Shown here: piece after piece, positions 46,885-55,782 of the stretch
Layout: every line of letters begins with the position of its first letter
Position numbering within the stretch: position 1 is the first letter of the stretch
Source: Coriobacteriaceae bacterium
GTDB taxonomy: Bacteria; Actinomycetota; Coriobacteriia; Coriobacteriales; Coriobacteriaceae
Length of the DNA: 64,000 nucleotides
Assembly (NCBI GenBank): GCA_902362275.1
Contig: CABIWB010000002.1
Span: 16,837 to 80,836, forward strand
Direction of reading: 5' to 3'
The notes under the pieces: model-generated
Told to the model about the DNA's origin: nothing
Seen by the model: the letters and a program-made list of their open reading frames with translations, nothing else
The model's database searches: none
Program-made: the position numbers and the translations under genes

Positions 46885-47847
46885 ATGTCTAAGCCTCTTG
46901 GCAAGCCCGATCGTATCGTCGTCGCCCTTGGCGGCAACGCCCTCGGCAACAACCCCGTTGAGCAGATCGAGGCCGTGAGCAACACCGCTCACGCTCTTCT
47001 CGGCCTGATCGAGCAGGGCAACGAGATCATCATCACCCACGGCAACGGCCCGCAGGTCGGCATGATCCAGAACGCCTTCGCCGCCGCCCACGACGCCATC
47101 GGCACTCCTGAGATGCCGCTGCCCGAGTGCGGCGCCATGTCCCAGGGCTACATCGGCTATCACCTGCAGCAGGGCATCGGCCGCGAGATGCACAAGCGCT
47201 ACAAGCGTTGGCACGCCGCCACCGTCGTCACCCAGATCGAGTGCGATCCCGACGATCCCGCGTTCAAGAACCCGACCAAGCCGATCGGCCCCTTCTACAC
47301 CGAGGAGCAGGCCAAGGAGTTCATGGCCGAGGACCCCTCCAAGGTCTTCGTCGAGGATTCCGGCCGCGGCTGGCGTCGCGTCGTCGCTTCCCCCGATCCC
47401 AAGAAGATCGTCGAGGCTGACTCCATCCTCAACCTGCTCGACAACGAGTTCATCGTCATCGCCTGCGGTGGCGGCGGCATCCCCGTCGTCCGCGACTACG
47501 AGAACAAGGGCTGCTACAAGGGCGTTCCCGCCGTCATCGACAAGGACCTGGGCGGCGAGCTGCTGGCCGAGGACTGCGACGCCGACGTCCTGTTCCTGCT
47601 GACCGCCGTTGAGCATGTCGCCATCAACTTTGGCAAGCCCAACCAGGAGGAGCTCGAGGACATCACCGCCGACGAGGCCGAGCGCCTGGCCGACGAGGGT
47701 CAGTTCGGCAAGGGTTCCATGGAGCCCAAGGTTCGCGCTGCCATCAAGTTCGCGCGTTCCCGCAAGGGCCGCACCTGCATCATCGGCGCCCTGGACAAGG
47801 CCGCCGAGACCATGGCTGGCCTCTCCGGTACCCGCATTCACGAGTAG
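46885..47847 (+). CDS. arcC: Carbamate kinase
   Basis: The 320-residue enzyme makes ATP from carbamoyl phosphate at the end of the arginine deiminase, agmatine or purine/allantoin pathways. Family motifs: VVALGGNALG (residues about 12-21), THGNGPQVGMI, CGAMSQGYIGYHLQQ, ACGGGGIPVV and AVIDKDLGGELLA. ATG 46885 follows AAAGGA; the short upstream extension from 46849 is not conserved-looking. No arginine deiminase or carbamoyltransferase is near it, so the source of carbamoyl phosphate must be elsewhere. Confidence 0.95.
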   Translation: MSKPLGKPDRIVVALGGNALGNNPVEQIEAVSNTAHALLGLIEQGNEIIITHGNGPQVGMIQNAFAAAHDAIGTPEMPLPECGAMSQGYIGYHLQQGIGREMHKRYKRWHAATVVTQIECDPDDPAFKNPTKPIGPFYTEEQAKEFMAEDPSKVFVEDSGRGWRRVVASPDPKKIVEADSILNLLDNEFIVIACGGGGIPVVRDYENKGCYKGVPAVIDKDLGGELLAEDCDADVLFLLTAVEHVAINFGKPNQEELEDITADEAERLADEGQFGKGSMEPKVRAAIKFARSRKGRTCIIGALDKAAETMAGLSGTRIHE

Positions 47848-47869
47848 TCTCTACTCTGTTGCCTCTCTC

Positions 47870-47945
47870 GTGGGCGCCAGGCAAAGCGCCCACAAACTAG
47901 CCTCTCTTCATGAGCTCCGCAGTCCGCTCCGACTGCGGGGCTTTT
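47870..47945 (+). terminator. Two hairpins after carbamate kinase
   Basis: GTGGGCGC/GCGCCCAC (47870-47877 and 47886-47893) and CCGCAGTC/GACTGCGG (47917-47924 and 47931-47938), the latter followed by GGCTTTTG. The second is the better terminator. Confidence 0.75.
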
Positions 47946-48100
47946 GCTATTGAGGTAGCTGTTCATGAAACCCGGCACTTGGGGACGTTCCCTTTCTGCC
48001 GGCAGCTTGGGACAGTCCTTAAAGGTAGCTCCTGACAGCTGGGAATGGGCCTATTCGTCCGCCCATGAGCGGCATCCGCAAGGGCTGTCCACAGTGGCTG

Positions 48101-48152
48101 GTCATTTATGTCTGTCCCCAATGACCACTCATTCAAGTCTGTCCCCAATGAC
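48101..48152 (+). repeat. 25-bp repeat family, tandem pair (copies 4 and 5)
   Basis: Two direct copies at 48101-48125 and 48128-48152, both ending GTCTGTCCCCAATGAC. A separate hairpin CCGGCA/TGCCGG (47972-48002) lies before them. They occupy the space between the convergent arcC and peptidase genes; the last copy touches the peptidase stop codon. Confidence 0.85.
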
Positions 48153-49153
48153 TAGTAGTAGGCCCACATGGCTTCGACTTCGTTGAGGACCTCTACGACG
48201 CCCCAGCGACGGGCGCTGCGGCTGGCCGAGTTGGGGTCGTAGACGCCAATCTGGTCGGCATCGTCGATGCCGTAGAGCACGATGTAGTGGCCTACGTTGG
48301 TAAACGTACCGGGGCGCACTGCGGCGATGACGGGCGCACCCGAGCGAAGTGCTTGAGTAATCGATTCGCGATCGTTATAGAGCTGTGTTCCGTTGAGCCC
48401 CAGCTGCCACGCACCGCCTGTCATAAACGACCACTCGGTGGCACCAGTGGGGGCGTAGTTGCCGGCTTCGGCCAGCGCGCATATATCGACCGGCGTCTTA
48501 TCGGTATGGCCGGTCTTAAAGATATAGACCATGGTGAGGCAGGTAGGACCGCAAGCGTTTTCGCGAATAGTGCCACCGGCATAGGGCAGCTCCGACCATG
48601 CGGGGTCAATTTGGTAGATGTGGGGCATGGTGCCGGCCTGCCATTGCGAGCGTGGAGTCGAGAACGCAAAGGAGTAACCGGGCGCGACGGGAGCTTTAAG
48701 CAGCTTGTCCTCGGCAGTGGGCTCAAGACCGGCTGATCCGTGGGAGATACAGGATCCCAAAAACACAAAGACGAGGCAGGCGGCGATGGAGCAAAGCGCA
48801 AGGCGTAGGCGGCGGGCCGGAAGCGCGTGGCTTGTGGTGTGCGACGCGGGGTGAGGGGAGGAATTGCCGCGATCGCGTTGAGGTCGCGAAAAGGAACGCT
48901 TGACGTAGTAGTCGGTCTTACGGCGATCGTAGCGGCGTGGCTGCGATGTGTCGGTCTGACGTTGGCGTGTGCTCGTACTCACGCGGTCTGACTGCTGCAC
49001 GGTACGGCTTTGCTGCCGCGAAGAAGCCCCGGGCTGCTCTTGGGGGCGCTGCGGGTTGTCGTTGTCGGAGGTGCTTCTGGGCGTTGGCGTGGTGCGGCCG
49101 GCAAGGCGCACGCTTTGTGGCCGTTGGTCGCCGTCATTGTATCCGTATGCCAT
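48152..49153 (-). CDS. C39-like cysteine peptidase, membrane-anchored
   Basis: The 333-residue protein has a long basic, Gln/Ser/Arg-rich cytoplasmic N-terminus (residues 1-105), one membrane helix (LRLALCSIAACLVFVFLGSC, about 113) and an external papain-like domain. The catalytic cysteine is in ENACGPTCLTMVY, the histidine in GHYIVLYGID and the third residue in VYDPNSA, as in Peptidase_C39_2 proteins. ATG 49153 has AAGGTG 6 bases upstream. No bacteriocin or ABC exporter is near, so it is more likely a surface processing enzyme than a leader peptidase. Confidence 0.8.
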   Translation of the reverse strand: MAYGYNDGDQRPQSVRLAGRTTPTPRSTSDNDNPQRPQEQPGASSRQQSRTVQQSDRVSTSTRQRQTDTSQPRRYDRRKTDYYVKRSFSRPQRDRGNSSPHPASHTTSHALPARRLRLALCSIAACLVFVFLGSCISHGSAGLEPTAEDKLLKAPVAPGYSFAFSTPRSQWQAGTMPHIYQIDPAWSELPYAGGTIRENACGPTCLTMVYIFKTGHTDKTPVDICALAEAGNYAPTGATEWSFMTGGAWQLGLNGTQLYNDRESITQALRSGAPVIAAVRPGTFTNVGHYIVLYGIDDADQIGVYDPNSASRSARRWGVVEVLNEVEAMWAYY

Positions 49154-49356
49154 TCGAATCACCTTGCCTCATGTGTAACTTGTCTATCCTACATAAAAAG
49201 ATGCACGACACATGGGTATGTGCGCCAAAAGCCTGACAAATGGTATGAACGTTGCCGCGCCGCGCGCCAAGCGTCACGGCAACAGGTCTTCAAAAGCAGA
49301 CAAGATGAAAGCGTCCAAGACGAATGACGTCTCCCGCCGTTCGTCCCAAAAACGGT

Positions 49357-49486
49357 GCCGCTCGTTTTGCAGTTCTGCCTTCGGTCGAGCTGCGAGCGGC
49401 GCTGCTGCGCCAAGGCCGTATCTTAAAGCCATGGAATAAAAGCGCGCGGCAAAACGGACCGCGCAAGGGGTGACGCCAAGGGCGTC
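49357..49486 (+). promoter_or_regulatory. Structured leader of the amino-acid permease gene
   Basis: Three hairpins precede the permease: GCCGCTCG/CGAGCGGC (49357-49364 and 49393-49400), GCGCGG/CCGCGC (49444-49449 and 49459-49464) and GACGCC/GGCGTC (49472-49477 and 49481-49486), the last just before GGAAAGGAGGGG. The 354-base gap has no convincing gene. Confidence 0.45.
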
Positions 49487-49507
49487 AAAAAGGAAAGGAG
49501 GGGAACA

Positions 49508-50959
49508 ATGGCGGACAAGAACGCAGAAGTTGCAGTCGAGGATAACGGCGGCATGAAGAAAACGCTCTCGCTCTGGAACTTCTTCACCATCGGCTTTGGT
49601 GCCATTATCGGTACCGGTTGGGTTCTGCAGGTCGGCGACTGGATGGTCGTGGGCGGCGGTCCCGTTCCCGCTATGATCGCATTCCTCTTGGGTGCAATCT
49701 TCCTCGTGCCCGTCGGAGCTGTTTTCGGTGAGCTCACGGCTGCTATCCCCATCTCGGGCGGCATCGTCGAGTATGTCGATCGTAGCTTTGGCCGTACACT
49801 GAGCTACATCACCGGATGGCTTTTGGCCCTGGGCAACGGCATCCTGTGCCCGTGGGAGGCCATCGCCATTTCGACCCTCGTGTCCGAGATGTTCGGCAGC
49901 CTACCCGGTCTTGAGTGGCTGCGCGCCGTCAAGCTCTACACTATCCTGGGGGCCGACGTCTACCTGTTCCCGACGCTGATCGCGCTCGGCTTTGCAGTCT
50001 ACGTCATCTTCCTCAACTTCCGCGGCGCCAGCTCGGCCGCCAAGCTCCAGGCCTTCCTGACCAAGGCCCTGCTCTGCGGCATGCTGCTCGCCATGGGCGT
50101 CTCGCTGTTCACCGGCTCGCCGGACAACGCCATGCCCGTGTTCTCCCAGGTCACCGGCGCTGGCGGCGGCAAGGCCGCTACCGAGAGCACCAGCCTGTTT
50201 GCCGGCATCGTGTCGGTCCTGGTTCTGACCCCGTTCTTCTACGCCGGCTTCGACACCATTCCTCAGCAGGCTGAGGAAGCAGCCGAGGGCCTCAACTGGA
50301 ACAAGTTCGGCAAGATCATCTCCCTGGCCCTGCTGGCCGCCGGCGGTTTCTACATGGTCTGCATCTACTCGTTCGGCACCATCCTCGACTGGCATGAGTT
50401 TGTTAAGAGCCCGGTTCCCGCGCTTGCCTGTCTCAAGGGCATCAACATGCTCCTGTACCTGGCCATGCTCGTCATCGCCACGCTTGGACCCATGGGCCCG
50501 ATGAACTCCTTCTACGGCGCAACGAGCCGCATCATGCTCGCCATGGGCCGCAAGGGCCAGCTGCCCGAGAAGTTCGCCGAGGTCGACCCCAAGTCCGGCG
50601 CTCCCAGGCTCGCCTGCGTTGTTCTGGGCGTCATCACCGTCGTCGGTCCGTTCCTGGGCAAGAACATGCTTATCCCTCTGACCAACGTGTCGGCTCTCGC
50701 CTTCATCTTCTCCTGCGGCATGGTCGCCCTCGCCTGCCTGCGCATGCGCTTCACCGAGCCCGACCTGCCTCGTCCCTACGAGGTGCCCGGTGGCAAGTTT
50801 GGCATCTCCCTCGCTATCGCTGCCTGCGCCATCATCATCGGCCTGCTTGTGATTCCGTTCTCTCCCGCCTCCCTCAACATGGTGGAGTGGAGCATCGTGA
50901 TCGGCTGGTTGGCTATTGGCCTGGCCCTCATGGCTTTCACCAATTCCCGCAAAAAGTAA
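49508..50959 (+). CDS. APC-family amino acid/polyamine permease
   Basis: The 483-residue transporter has about twelve helices. The first helix carries the APC signature GFGAIIGTGWVLQVGDWM, followed by helix 2-3 segment FGELTAAIPISGGIVEYVDRSFG and a central FFYAGFDTIPQQAEEA, both typical of the superfamily. It ends in a short polar tail. AAGGAGGGG precedes ATG 49508. The amidohydrolase gene follows 131 bases downstream, so the pair may import and hydrolyse one nitrogenous substrate; its identity cannot be read from sequence. Confidence 0.92.
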   Translation: MADKNAEVAVEDNGGMKKTLSLWNFFTIGFGAIIGTGWVLQVGDWMVVGGGPVPAMIAFLLGAIFLVPVGAVFGELTAAIPISGGIVEYVDRSFGRTLSYITGWLLALGNGILCPWEAIAISTLVSEMFGSLPGLEWLRAVKLYTILGADVYLFPTLIALGFAVYVIFLNFRGASSAAKLQAFLTKALLCGMLLAMGVSLFTGSPDNAMPVFSQVTGAGGGKAATESTSLFAGIVSVLVLTPFFYAGFDTIPQQAEEAAEGLNWNKFGKIISLALLAAGGFYMVCIYSFGTILDWHEFVKSPVPALACLKGINMLLYLAMLVIATLGPMGPMNSFYGATSRIMLAMGRKGQLPEKFAEVDPKSGAPRLACVVLGVITVVGPFLGKNMLIPLTNVSALAFIFSCGMVALACLRMRFTEPDLPRPYEVPGGKFGISLAIAACAIIIGLLVIPFSPASLNMVEWSIVIGWLAIGLALMAFTNSRKK

Positions 50960-51090
50960 CGCCGAGCCGGGGCGGATCAGGTGCGCGGGACCCTCTCTTC
51001 CGCGCGCCGAACCCGGCGCCACTTGGGTAGCTTTGTGAGGCCTTAACCCAACACGGCCTCGCCCACTATATGGATCCATAAGGAGGAACC

Positions 51091-52368
51091 ATGTCCACTA
51101 AGTATGCAATCGTTGGCGGCAAGCTCATCGACGGTACCGGTGCCGAGCCGGTCGAGAACTCCCTCGTTCTCGTCGACGACAACGGCAAGATCGAGTACGC
51201 CGGCGCCATGCAGGACCTTCCCGAGGGCGTTGAGGTCATCGACGCCGCCGGCAAGACCGTCCTTCCCGGCCTGATCGACACCCACCTGCACTTCTCGGGC
51301 AACTTGACCGACGATGACACCGACTGGGTCATGCAGCCGCTCCTCGAGAAGCAGGCCGTCGCCGTCAAGCAGGCCTACGACTGCCTCACCCACGGCCTCA
51401 CCACCGTCTGCGAGATCGGCCGCTTTGGTATCCAGATCCGTGACTGCATCGACAAGGGCGTCTTCAAGGGCCCGCGCGTTCTGGCCACCGGCCTTGGCTT
51501 CTGCCGCGTTGCCGGCCACGGCGACTCCCACCACTGCAGCCAGGAGCTCAACAAGGAATCGCACCCCTGGGGCGATCAGGTCGACGGTCCTTGGGATCTG
51601 CGCAAGGCCGTCCGTCGTCGCCTGCGTGAGAACCCCGATGCCATCAAGATCTGGGCTACCGGTGGCGGCATCTGGCGCTGGGACTCCGGCCGCGACCAGC
51701 ACTACTGCTCCGAGGAGATTCAGGCCGTGGTCGAAGAGGCAAAGATGGTCGGCATCCCCGTGTGGAGCCACTGCTACAACAACCACGCCGCTGCCTACGA
51801 TTCCGTTCGCTTTGGCTGCGAGCAGCTGATTCACGGCTTCGATATCGATGAGCGTACCATGGACCTCATGGCCGAGCAGGGCACCTTCTTCACCCCGACG
51901 ATCGCCTTCCTGCCCACCTGGTACGCCACCTATCCGCCCGTCTACGTCCACGAGCTGCACGACAAGTACGAGGGCACCCTGGTCGAGAAGGAGCTGCAGC
52001 GCAACTACGACTGCCTGCGCGAGGCCAAGAAGCGCGGCGTCGTCATGACGATTGGCTCCGACTCCTTCTCCTTCGTCACCCCGTACGGCACCTGCTCCAT
52101 CGAGGAGATGTACGAGTTCGTCGACAAGATCGGCTTCACCCCGGTCGAGACCATCACCTGTGCCACTCTCAACGGTGCCAAGATGTGCCACATCGAGGAC
52201 GAGACCGGTTCCATCGAGGCCGGCAAGTGCGCCGACCTGCTGGTCGTCAACGGTGACGTCGCCGCCGACATCCACGTGCTCAACACCGACAACATGGACG
52301 TCATCATGAAGGACGGCTGGATTGTCGAGGGCGGCACCTTCGGCGAGGCAAACAAGTACAGCGCCTAA
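51091..52368 (+). CDS. Metal-dependent amidohydrolase (imidazolonepropionase/prolidase-like)
   Basis: The 425-residue hydrolase has the amidohydrolase signature PGLIDTHLHFSG (metal-binding HxH, about residues 60-72), KIWATGGGIW, a histidine in VWSHCYNNHAAAYDSV, HGFDID and the conserved aspartate in IGSDSFSF. The end ADLLVVNGDVAAD is the composite beta-sandwich strand of the family. It probably cleaves a C-N bond in a cyclic or peptide substrate. AAGGAGG precedes ATG 51091. It follows the APC permease and ends before a terminator. Confidence 0.88.
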   Translation: MSTKYAIVGGKLIDGTGAEPVENSLVLVDDNGKIEYAGAMQDLPEGVEVIDAAGKTVLPGLIDTHLHFSGNLTDDDTDWVMQPLLEKQAVAVKQAYDCLTHGLTTVCEIGRFGIQIRDCIDKGVFKGPRVLATGLGFCRVAGHGDSHHCSQELNKESHPWGDQVDGPWDLRKAVRRRLRENPDAIKIWATGGGIWRWDSGRDQHYCSEEIQAVVEEAKMVGIPVWSHCYNNHAAAYDSVRFGCEQLIHGFDIDERTMDLMAEQGTFFTPTIAFLPTWYATYPPVYVHELHDKYEGTLVEKELQRNYDCLREAKKRGVVMTIGSDSFSFVTPYGTCSIEEMYEFVDKIGFTPVETITCATLNGAKMCHIEDETGSIEAGKCADLLVVNGDVAADIHVLNTDNMDVIMKDGWIVEGGTFGEANKYSA

Positions 52369-52425
52369 GCTACCGTTCATCGATGGCTTGATGTAAAACA
52401 CAGTATTTGATGCATAATGCAATGG

Positions 52426-52450
52426 AGAGGGTCGCTTGCGGCCCTCTTTA
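52426..52450 (+). promoter_or_regulatory. Terminator-like hairpin before the first LytS-type gene
   Basis: AGAGGGTCGC/GCGGCCCTCT (52426-52435 and 52438-52447) followed by TTATT. It can end the amidohydrolase transcript, but TTGATG (52388) and CATAAT (52413) upstream look like a promoter for the kinase. Only 26 bases separate the hairpin from the ribosome site. Confidence 0.55.
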
Positions 52451-52485
52451 TTGCTATGGGGTGCGTCAGTAAGAAGGAGATGACG

Positions 52486-53871
52486 GTGGATCTCAATAGG
52501 CTGATTCTGGGCAAGAGCTACAACTCTACCAAGGTCTTTCGTACCGCTCAGCATGTGGTTCAAGCCATCTTGCTCGGTATTGTCGTTCCGCTGCTTATCC
52601 TGCTGCTCATCTGGGATCTAACCGATAATCCCAATCCCGTTCCGGCCGTTGTCGTCATTGCCGGCTTGGTCATGCTGTGCTTCTTCTTCTCGTACGTCTT
52701 TGTCGTTCCCGACGACCTCACATCGAGCGCAACCGACCGCACGCTCGCCATCGCTTCAAAAATATTCGCCTACACGTCGCGCGGCCTTACGCCCGAAGCT
52801 GCCCTGGGCGCCTCTAAGATCATCCTGTCCGAAACGATCGCCTCTGCCATCTGCTTTACCGACGGCAAGCAGGTGTTGGCAAGCTGGGGCGAGGACTCGG
52901 CAAAATGCCCCGCGGGCACCCCGGTGGTGCTGCGGACTACGCTCAACGTGATCAACAGCGGTGAGCAAAGCGTGTTCTCGCGCGATGCCTCGACCGAGAC
53001 AGGTGGCTACTTTCCGCGCCTGCGCGCCGGTATTGTCGCACCGCTTACCGTGCGCGGGCATTGCGTGGGCACGCTCGAGCTGTATTATCCCCGTCTGAGC
53101 AGCATCGATATGCGCCAGACGGCGCTTGCCTCGGGCTTTGCCGACCTCATTTCCACGCAGCTTGCGAGCTTTGAGCTCGAGCGCCAGGACGAGCTTACGG
53201 CCCGCGTGGAGCTGCGCGCCTTGCAATCGCAGGTCGATCCTCATTTTCTGTTTAACACCATCAGCACCATCGTGTCGCTCGTACGTACCGAGCCGGACAA
53301 GGCCAGGTCGCTGCTGATCGACTTTTCCAATTACTACCGTCAGACGCTTTCTGATTCCGATACCCTCACAACGCTCGAGCACGAGGTGGAACAGGGCACT
53401 CGCTATATCAACCTTATGCAGGCTCGTTATGGCGACGGCCGTCTGCGCGTCTCGGTCGATATCGACTTTGAGGTGCGCGATTGCATGGTGCCGCCGTTTA
53501 TCTTGCAGCCGTTGCTCGAAAACTGCATCAAGCACGCGCAGCGCGAGACCGAGCCGCTTTCTATTCATGTTAGGGCTTTCGAGACCGATGACGGTTTGGA
53601 GATCATCGTCGAGGACGATGGCATCGGTATGAGCGAAGAGGTCTGCGCGCATCTGTTTGAGCAACATCGCCTGGAAGAGCCCGAGAGCATTACCGCCGAC
53701 GGCTCCGTCAAGCGAGGTTGCGGCCTGGCGCTCTTCAACGTGCTTCAGCGCATCCATTTCTTTTACGGAGAAGATTCCGGCATGCGCGTGAAGTCCCAGG
53801 AGGGCGTGGGAACGCAGGTCATCGTCGAGCTGAACGGCGAGCCGCATGAGCCTGCGCCGTTGACGGCGTAG
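52486..53871 (+). CDS. LytS-type sensor histidine kinase, copy 1
   Basis: The 461-residue kinase has two membrane helices (residues about 25-70), a GAF-like sensor region (about 85-215), a His_kinase domain with the phosphorylated histidine in QVDPHFLFNTIST (about 257) and an ATPase domain with ENCIKHA and EDDGIGM. GTG 52486 is favoured because AAGGAG lies 6 bases before it; ATG 52480 touches that site. It is paired with a LytTR regulator 38 bases downstream and closely resembles the kinase at 58398. Confidence 0.9.
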   Translation: MDLNRLILGKSYNSTKVFRTAQHVVQAILLGIVVPLLILLLIWDLTDNPNPVPAVVVIAGLVMLCFFFSYVFVVPDDLTSSATDRTLAIASKIFAYTSRGLTPEAALGASKIILSETIASAICFTDGKQVLASWGEDSAKCPAGTPVVLRTTLNVINSGEQSVFSRDASTETGGYFPRLRAGIVAPLTVRGHCVGTLELYYPRLSSIDMRQTALASGFADLISTQLASFELERQDELTARVELRALQSQVDPHFLFNTISTIVSLVRTEPDKARSLLIDFSNYYRQTLSDSDTLTTLEHEVEQGTRYINLMQARYGDGRLRVSVDIDFEVRDCMVPPFILQPLLENCIKHAQRETEPLSIHVRAFETDDGLEIIVEDDGIGMSEEVCAHLFEQHRLEEPESITADGSVKRGCGLALFNVLQRIHFFYGEDSGMRVKSQEGVGTQVIVELNGEPHEPAPLTA

Positions 53872-53909
53872 CACGCGGTTGGATTGAGAGAAAAAGAGGG
53901 GAAGCACAT

Positions 53910-54644
53910 ATGTCCGAAGGCTGGAACATCTTGGTGGTTGATGACGAGCCTCCCATTAGGGCTGAGCTACGCTATCTGTTGGAAAAGGATACGCGTGTGG
54001 GTCAGATTGCCGAGGCGGGCAATGTCACCGAAGCCGTGGAGTCGATTCTGTCGAACAAGCCCGACGTGTTGTTTTTAGACATTACCATGCCCGGTCGCTC
54101 GGGAATTGAGCTTGCCGAGACGCTGCAGAACCTAAAGACGCCGCCGGTGGTTGTGTTTGTGACGGCGTTTGCCGAATTTGCCGCTGATGCGTATAACCTC
54201 GATGCGGTCGACTATGTCGTCAAGCCGGTCGAGGACGCACGCCTGTCAAAGGCACTCGACAAGATCGAGGCAGCCTTGGGTGCCCGTCGTGTTATCCATG
54301 CTCCGCGCCAGCCTTTGCGTCTGACGGTGGACCGCGGGGGCAAAAAGGTGTTCATTCCCGCCGCAGACGTCTGCTACTTTGAGGCGCGCGCCGATTTTTG
54401 CAACGCCATCTGCGCCGAGGGAACGTACCTGATCAATGAGTCGATCTCTTCGCTCGAGCGTCGCTTGGACTCCGAGGGCTTTATTCGCGTTCATCGCAGC
54501 TATCTGGTCAATTTGGAAGACGTGCACAATGTTGAGATTGGCTCCACGGGGTTGATGGAGCTCAGGCTTGACCGCGTGAGCTCGACGGTGCCGGTGTCCC
54601 GTCGTCGTGCCGCCGAGGTCAAGTCGCACCTGGGGCTTGCGTAA
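53910..54644 (+). CDS. LytTR-family response regulator, copy 1
   Basis: The 244-residue regulator has a receiver domain with acidic pocket VVDDEPP and phosphorylated aspartate in LFLDITMPG (about residue 56), the Lys in DYVVKPVE, and a C-terminal LytTR DNA-binding domain (PLRLTVDRGGKKVFIPAADV, FIRVHRSYLVNLEDV, VPVSRRRAAEV). Regulators of this type bind direct repeats near promoters of surface or carbon-uptake genes. It is partner of the upstream sensor kinase. Confidence 0.94.
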   Translation: MSEGWNILVVDDEPPIRAELRYLLEKDTRVGQIAEAGNVTEAVESILSNKPDVLFLDITMPGRSGIELAETLQNLKTPPVVVFVTAFAEFAADAYNLDAVDYVVKPVEDARLSKALDKIEAALGARRVIHAPRQPLRLTVDRGGKKVFIPAADVCYFEARADFCNAICAEGTYLINESISSLERRLDSEGFIRVHRSYLVNLEDVHNVEIGSTGLMELRLDRVSSTVPVSRRRAAEVKSHLGLA

Positions 54645-54736
54645 GAGGCTTGCGTGCCGTCGTTTGCCATCGCAGGTTTGGCATGGGCGCGCGGTGGGCA
54701 TAATGGGTGGCATCGAATGAAATCGAAAGGATCATT

Positions 54737-55681
54737 ATGCCCGCGCTTATCACCCATCATCTGTTTGGCGAGGAAAGCATCGACCGTCTTCCGCAGGGCG
54801 TCATCACGTCCGATGAAGAGCGCATTGCCTTTATCTTGGGCAACCAAGGCCCCGACCCGTTTTTCTTTCACATTCTGACACCGCGTGTTTCCGACTGCAC
54901 GCTGCTGGCGCAGGTCATGCATCGGTCGCGCATGTCTCGTCAGTTTGCGTGCCTGCGCGACGGCGTGTCGCATCTGCTGCCGCGCGACGCCAGCTTGGGT
55001 CGTGCCTTTGCGCTGGGCCTGCTGTCTCATTACGTGCTCGACCGCAACGCCCATCCCTTTGTCTACGAGCAGCAGTTTGGCATTGTCGAGTCCGATTCAG
55101 AGCTTGAGGATTCGAGCAGTCAGGTCCATGCCGTGATCGAGAGCGACCTGGATGTGCTGATGCTGCAGCTTAAACGCGATGGCGCTACGGTCGACGATTA
55201 CCCGCCGGCGGGCGAGATCGTCACCACCGATCGCATCAATCGCGTGGCCGGCGTGCTGATGAGCTATGTTGCCGGACGCGTGTACGGCATTGACATTCCG
55301 GCGGGGGAGTACGGTGCTGCCGTTGCCAATATGCAGCGACTTTACCGCGCGATTGAGCCGGCCGGCTCCGCAAAGACGCGCGCGATCTCGCTGGTTGAGG
55401 GCTTGGTGCACGATTACTCGCTGCTCGACGGCCTTGCTCATCGCGTGACGACGGAGTTGCCCGAGCGCACCGGTAACCTGGGCCATCTGACATGGAAGAA
55501 TCCCTTTACCGACGAGGTCTCGAACGAGAGTTTCCCCGAGGTCTTTGATCGCGCGCTGGGCGATTACGAGTGCACGGTCGCACGTTTTATCGAGACCGGT
55601 GACATGGATGCCGTGACCAGTCACGTCAACTACAGCGGTCGCGTGCTCAATGCCGATGAGGAGTTCGACCGCGAGGAATAG
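54737..55681 (+). CDS. Zinc-dependent phospholipase C-like protein
   Basis: The 314-residue protein resembles the zinc-dependent phospholipase C/S1-P1 nuclease-like fold by its scattered His/Asp residues: ITHHLFGEE at the start, GNQGPDPFFFHIL (about residue 37), LGLLSHYVLDRNAHPFVYEQ (about 98) and HVNYSGRVLN near the end. There is no signal peptide, so it is probably cytoplasmic, unlike secreted toxins of the family. AAAGGA precedes ATG 54737. It follows the first LytTR system. Confidence 0.75.
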   Translation: MPALITHHLFGEESIDRLPQGVITSDEERIAFILGNQGPDPFFFHILTPRVSDCTLLAQVMHRSRMSRQFACLRDGVSHLLPRDASLGRAFALGLLSHYVLDRNAHPFVYEQQFGIVESDSELEDSSSQVHAVIESDLDVLMLQLKRDGATVDDYPPAGEIVTTDRINRVAGVLMSYVAGRVYGIDIPAGEYGAAVANMQRLYRAIEPAGSAKTRAISLVEGLVHDYSLLDGLAHRVTTELPERTGNLGHLTWKNPFTDEVSNESFPEVFDRALGDYECTVARFIETGDMDAVTSHVNYSGRVLNADEEFDREE

Positions 55682-55782
55682 GGCCCGTGCGTGCCCCTTT
55701 GCCGAATCCTTACCGGCGGTTCTGGACAATTGGGGTACGATGAACTAACTGCATATCGGGCGAATACGAAGGGTCCCTGTCC

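Noticed and set aside
49212..49439. 75-residue basic frame before the permease
   Set aside because: It overlaps the leader hairpins, has no ribosome site and low-complexity Ser/Arg/Lys composition.
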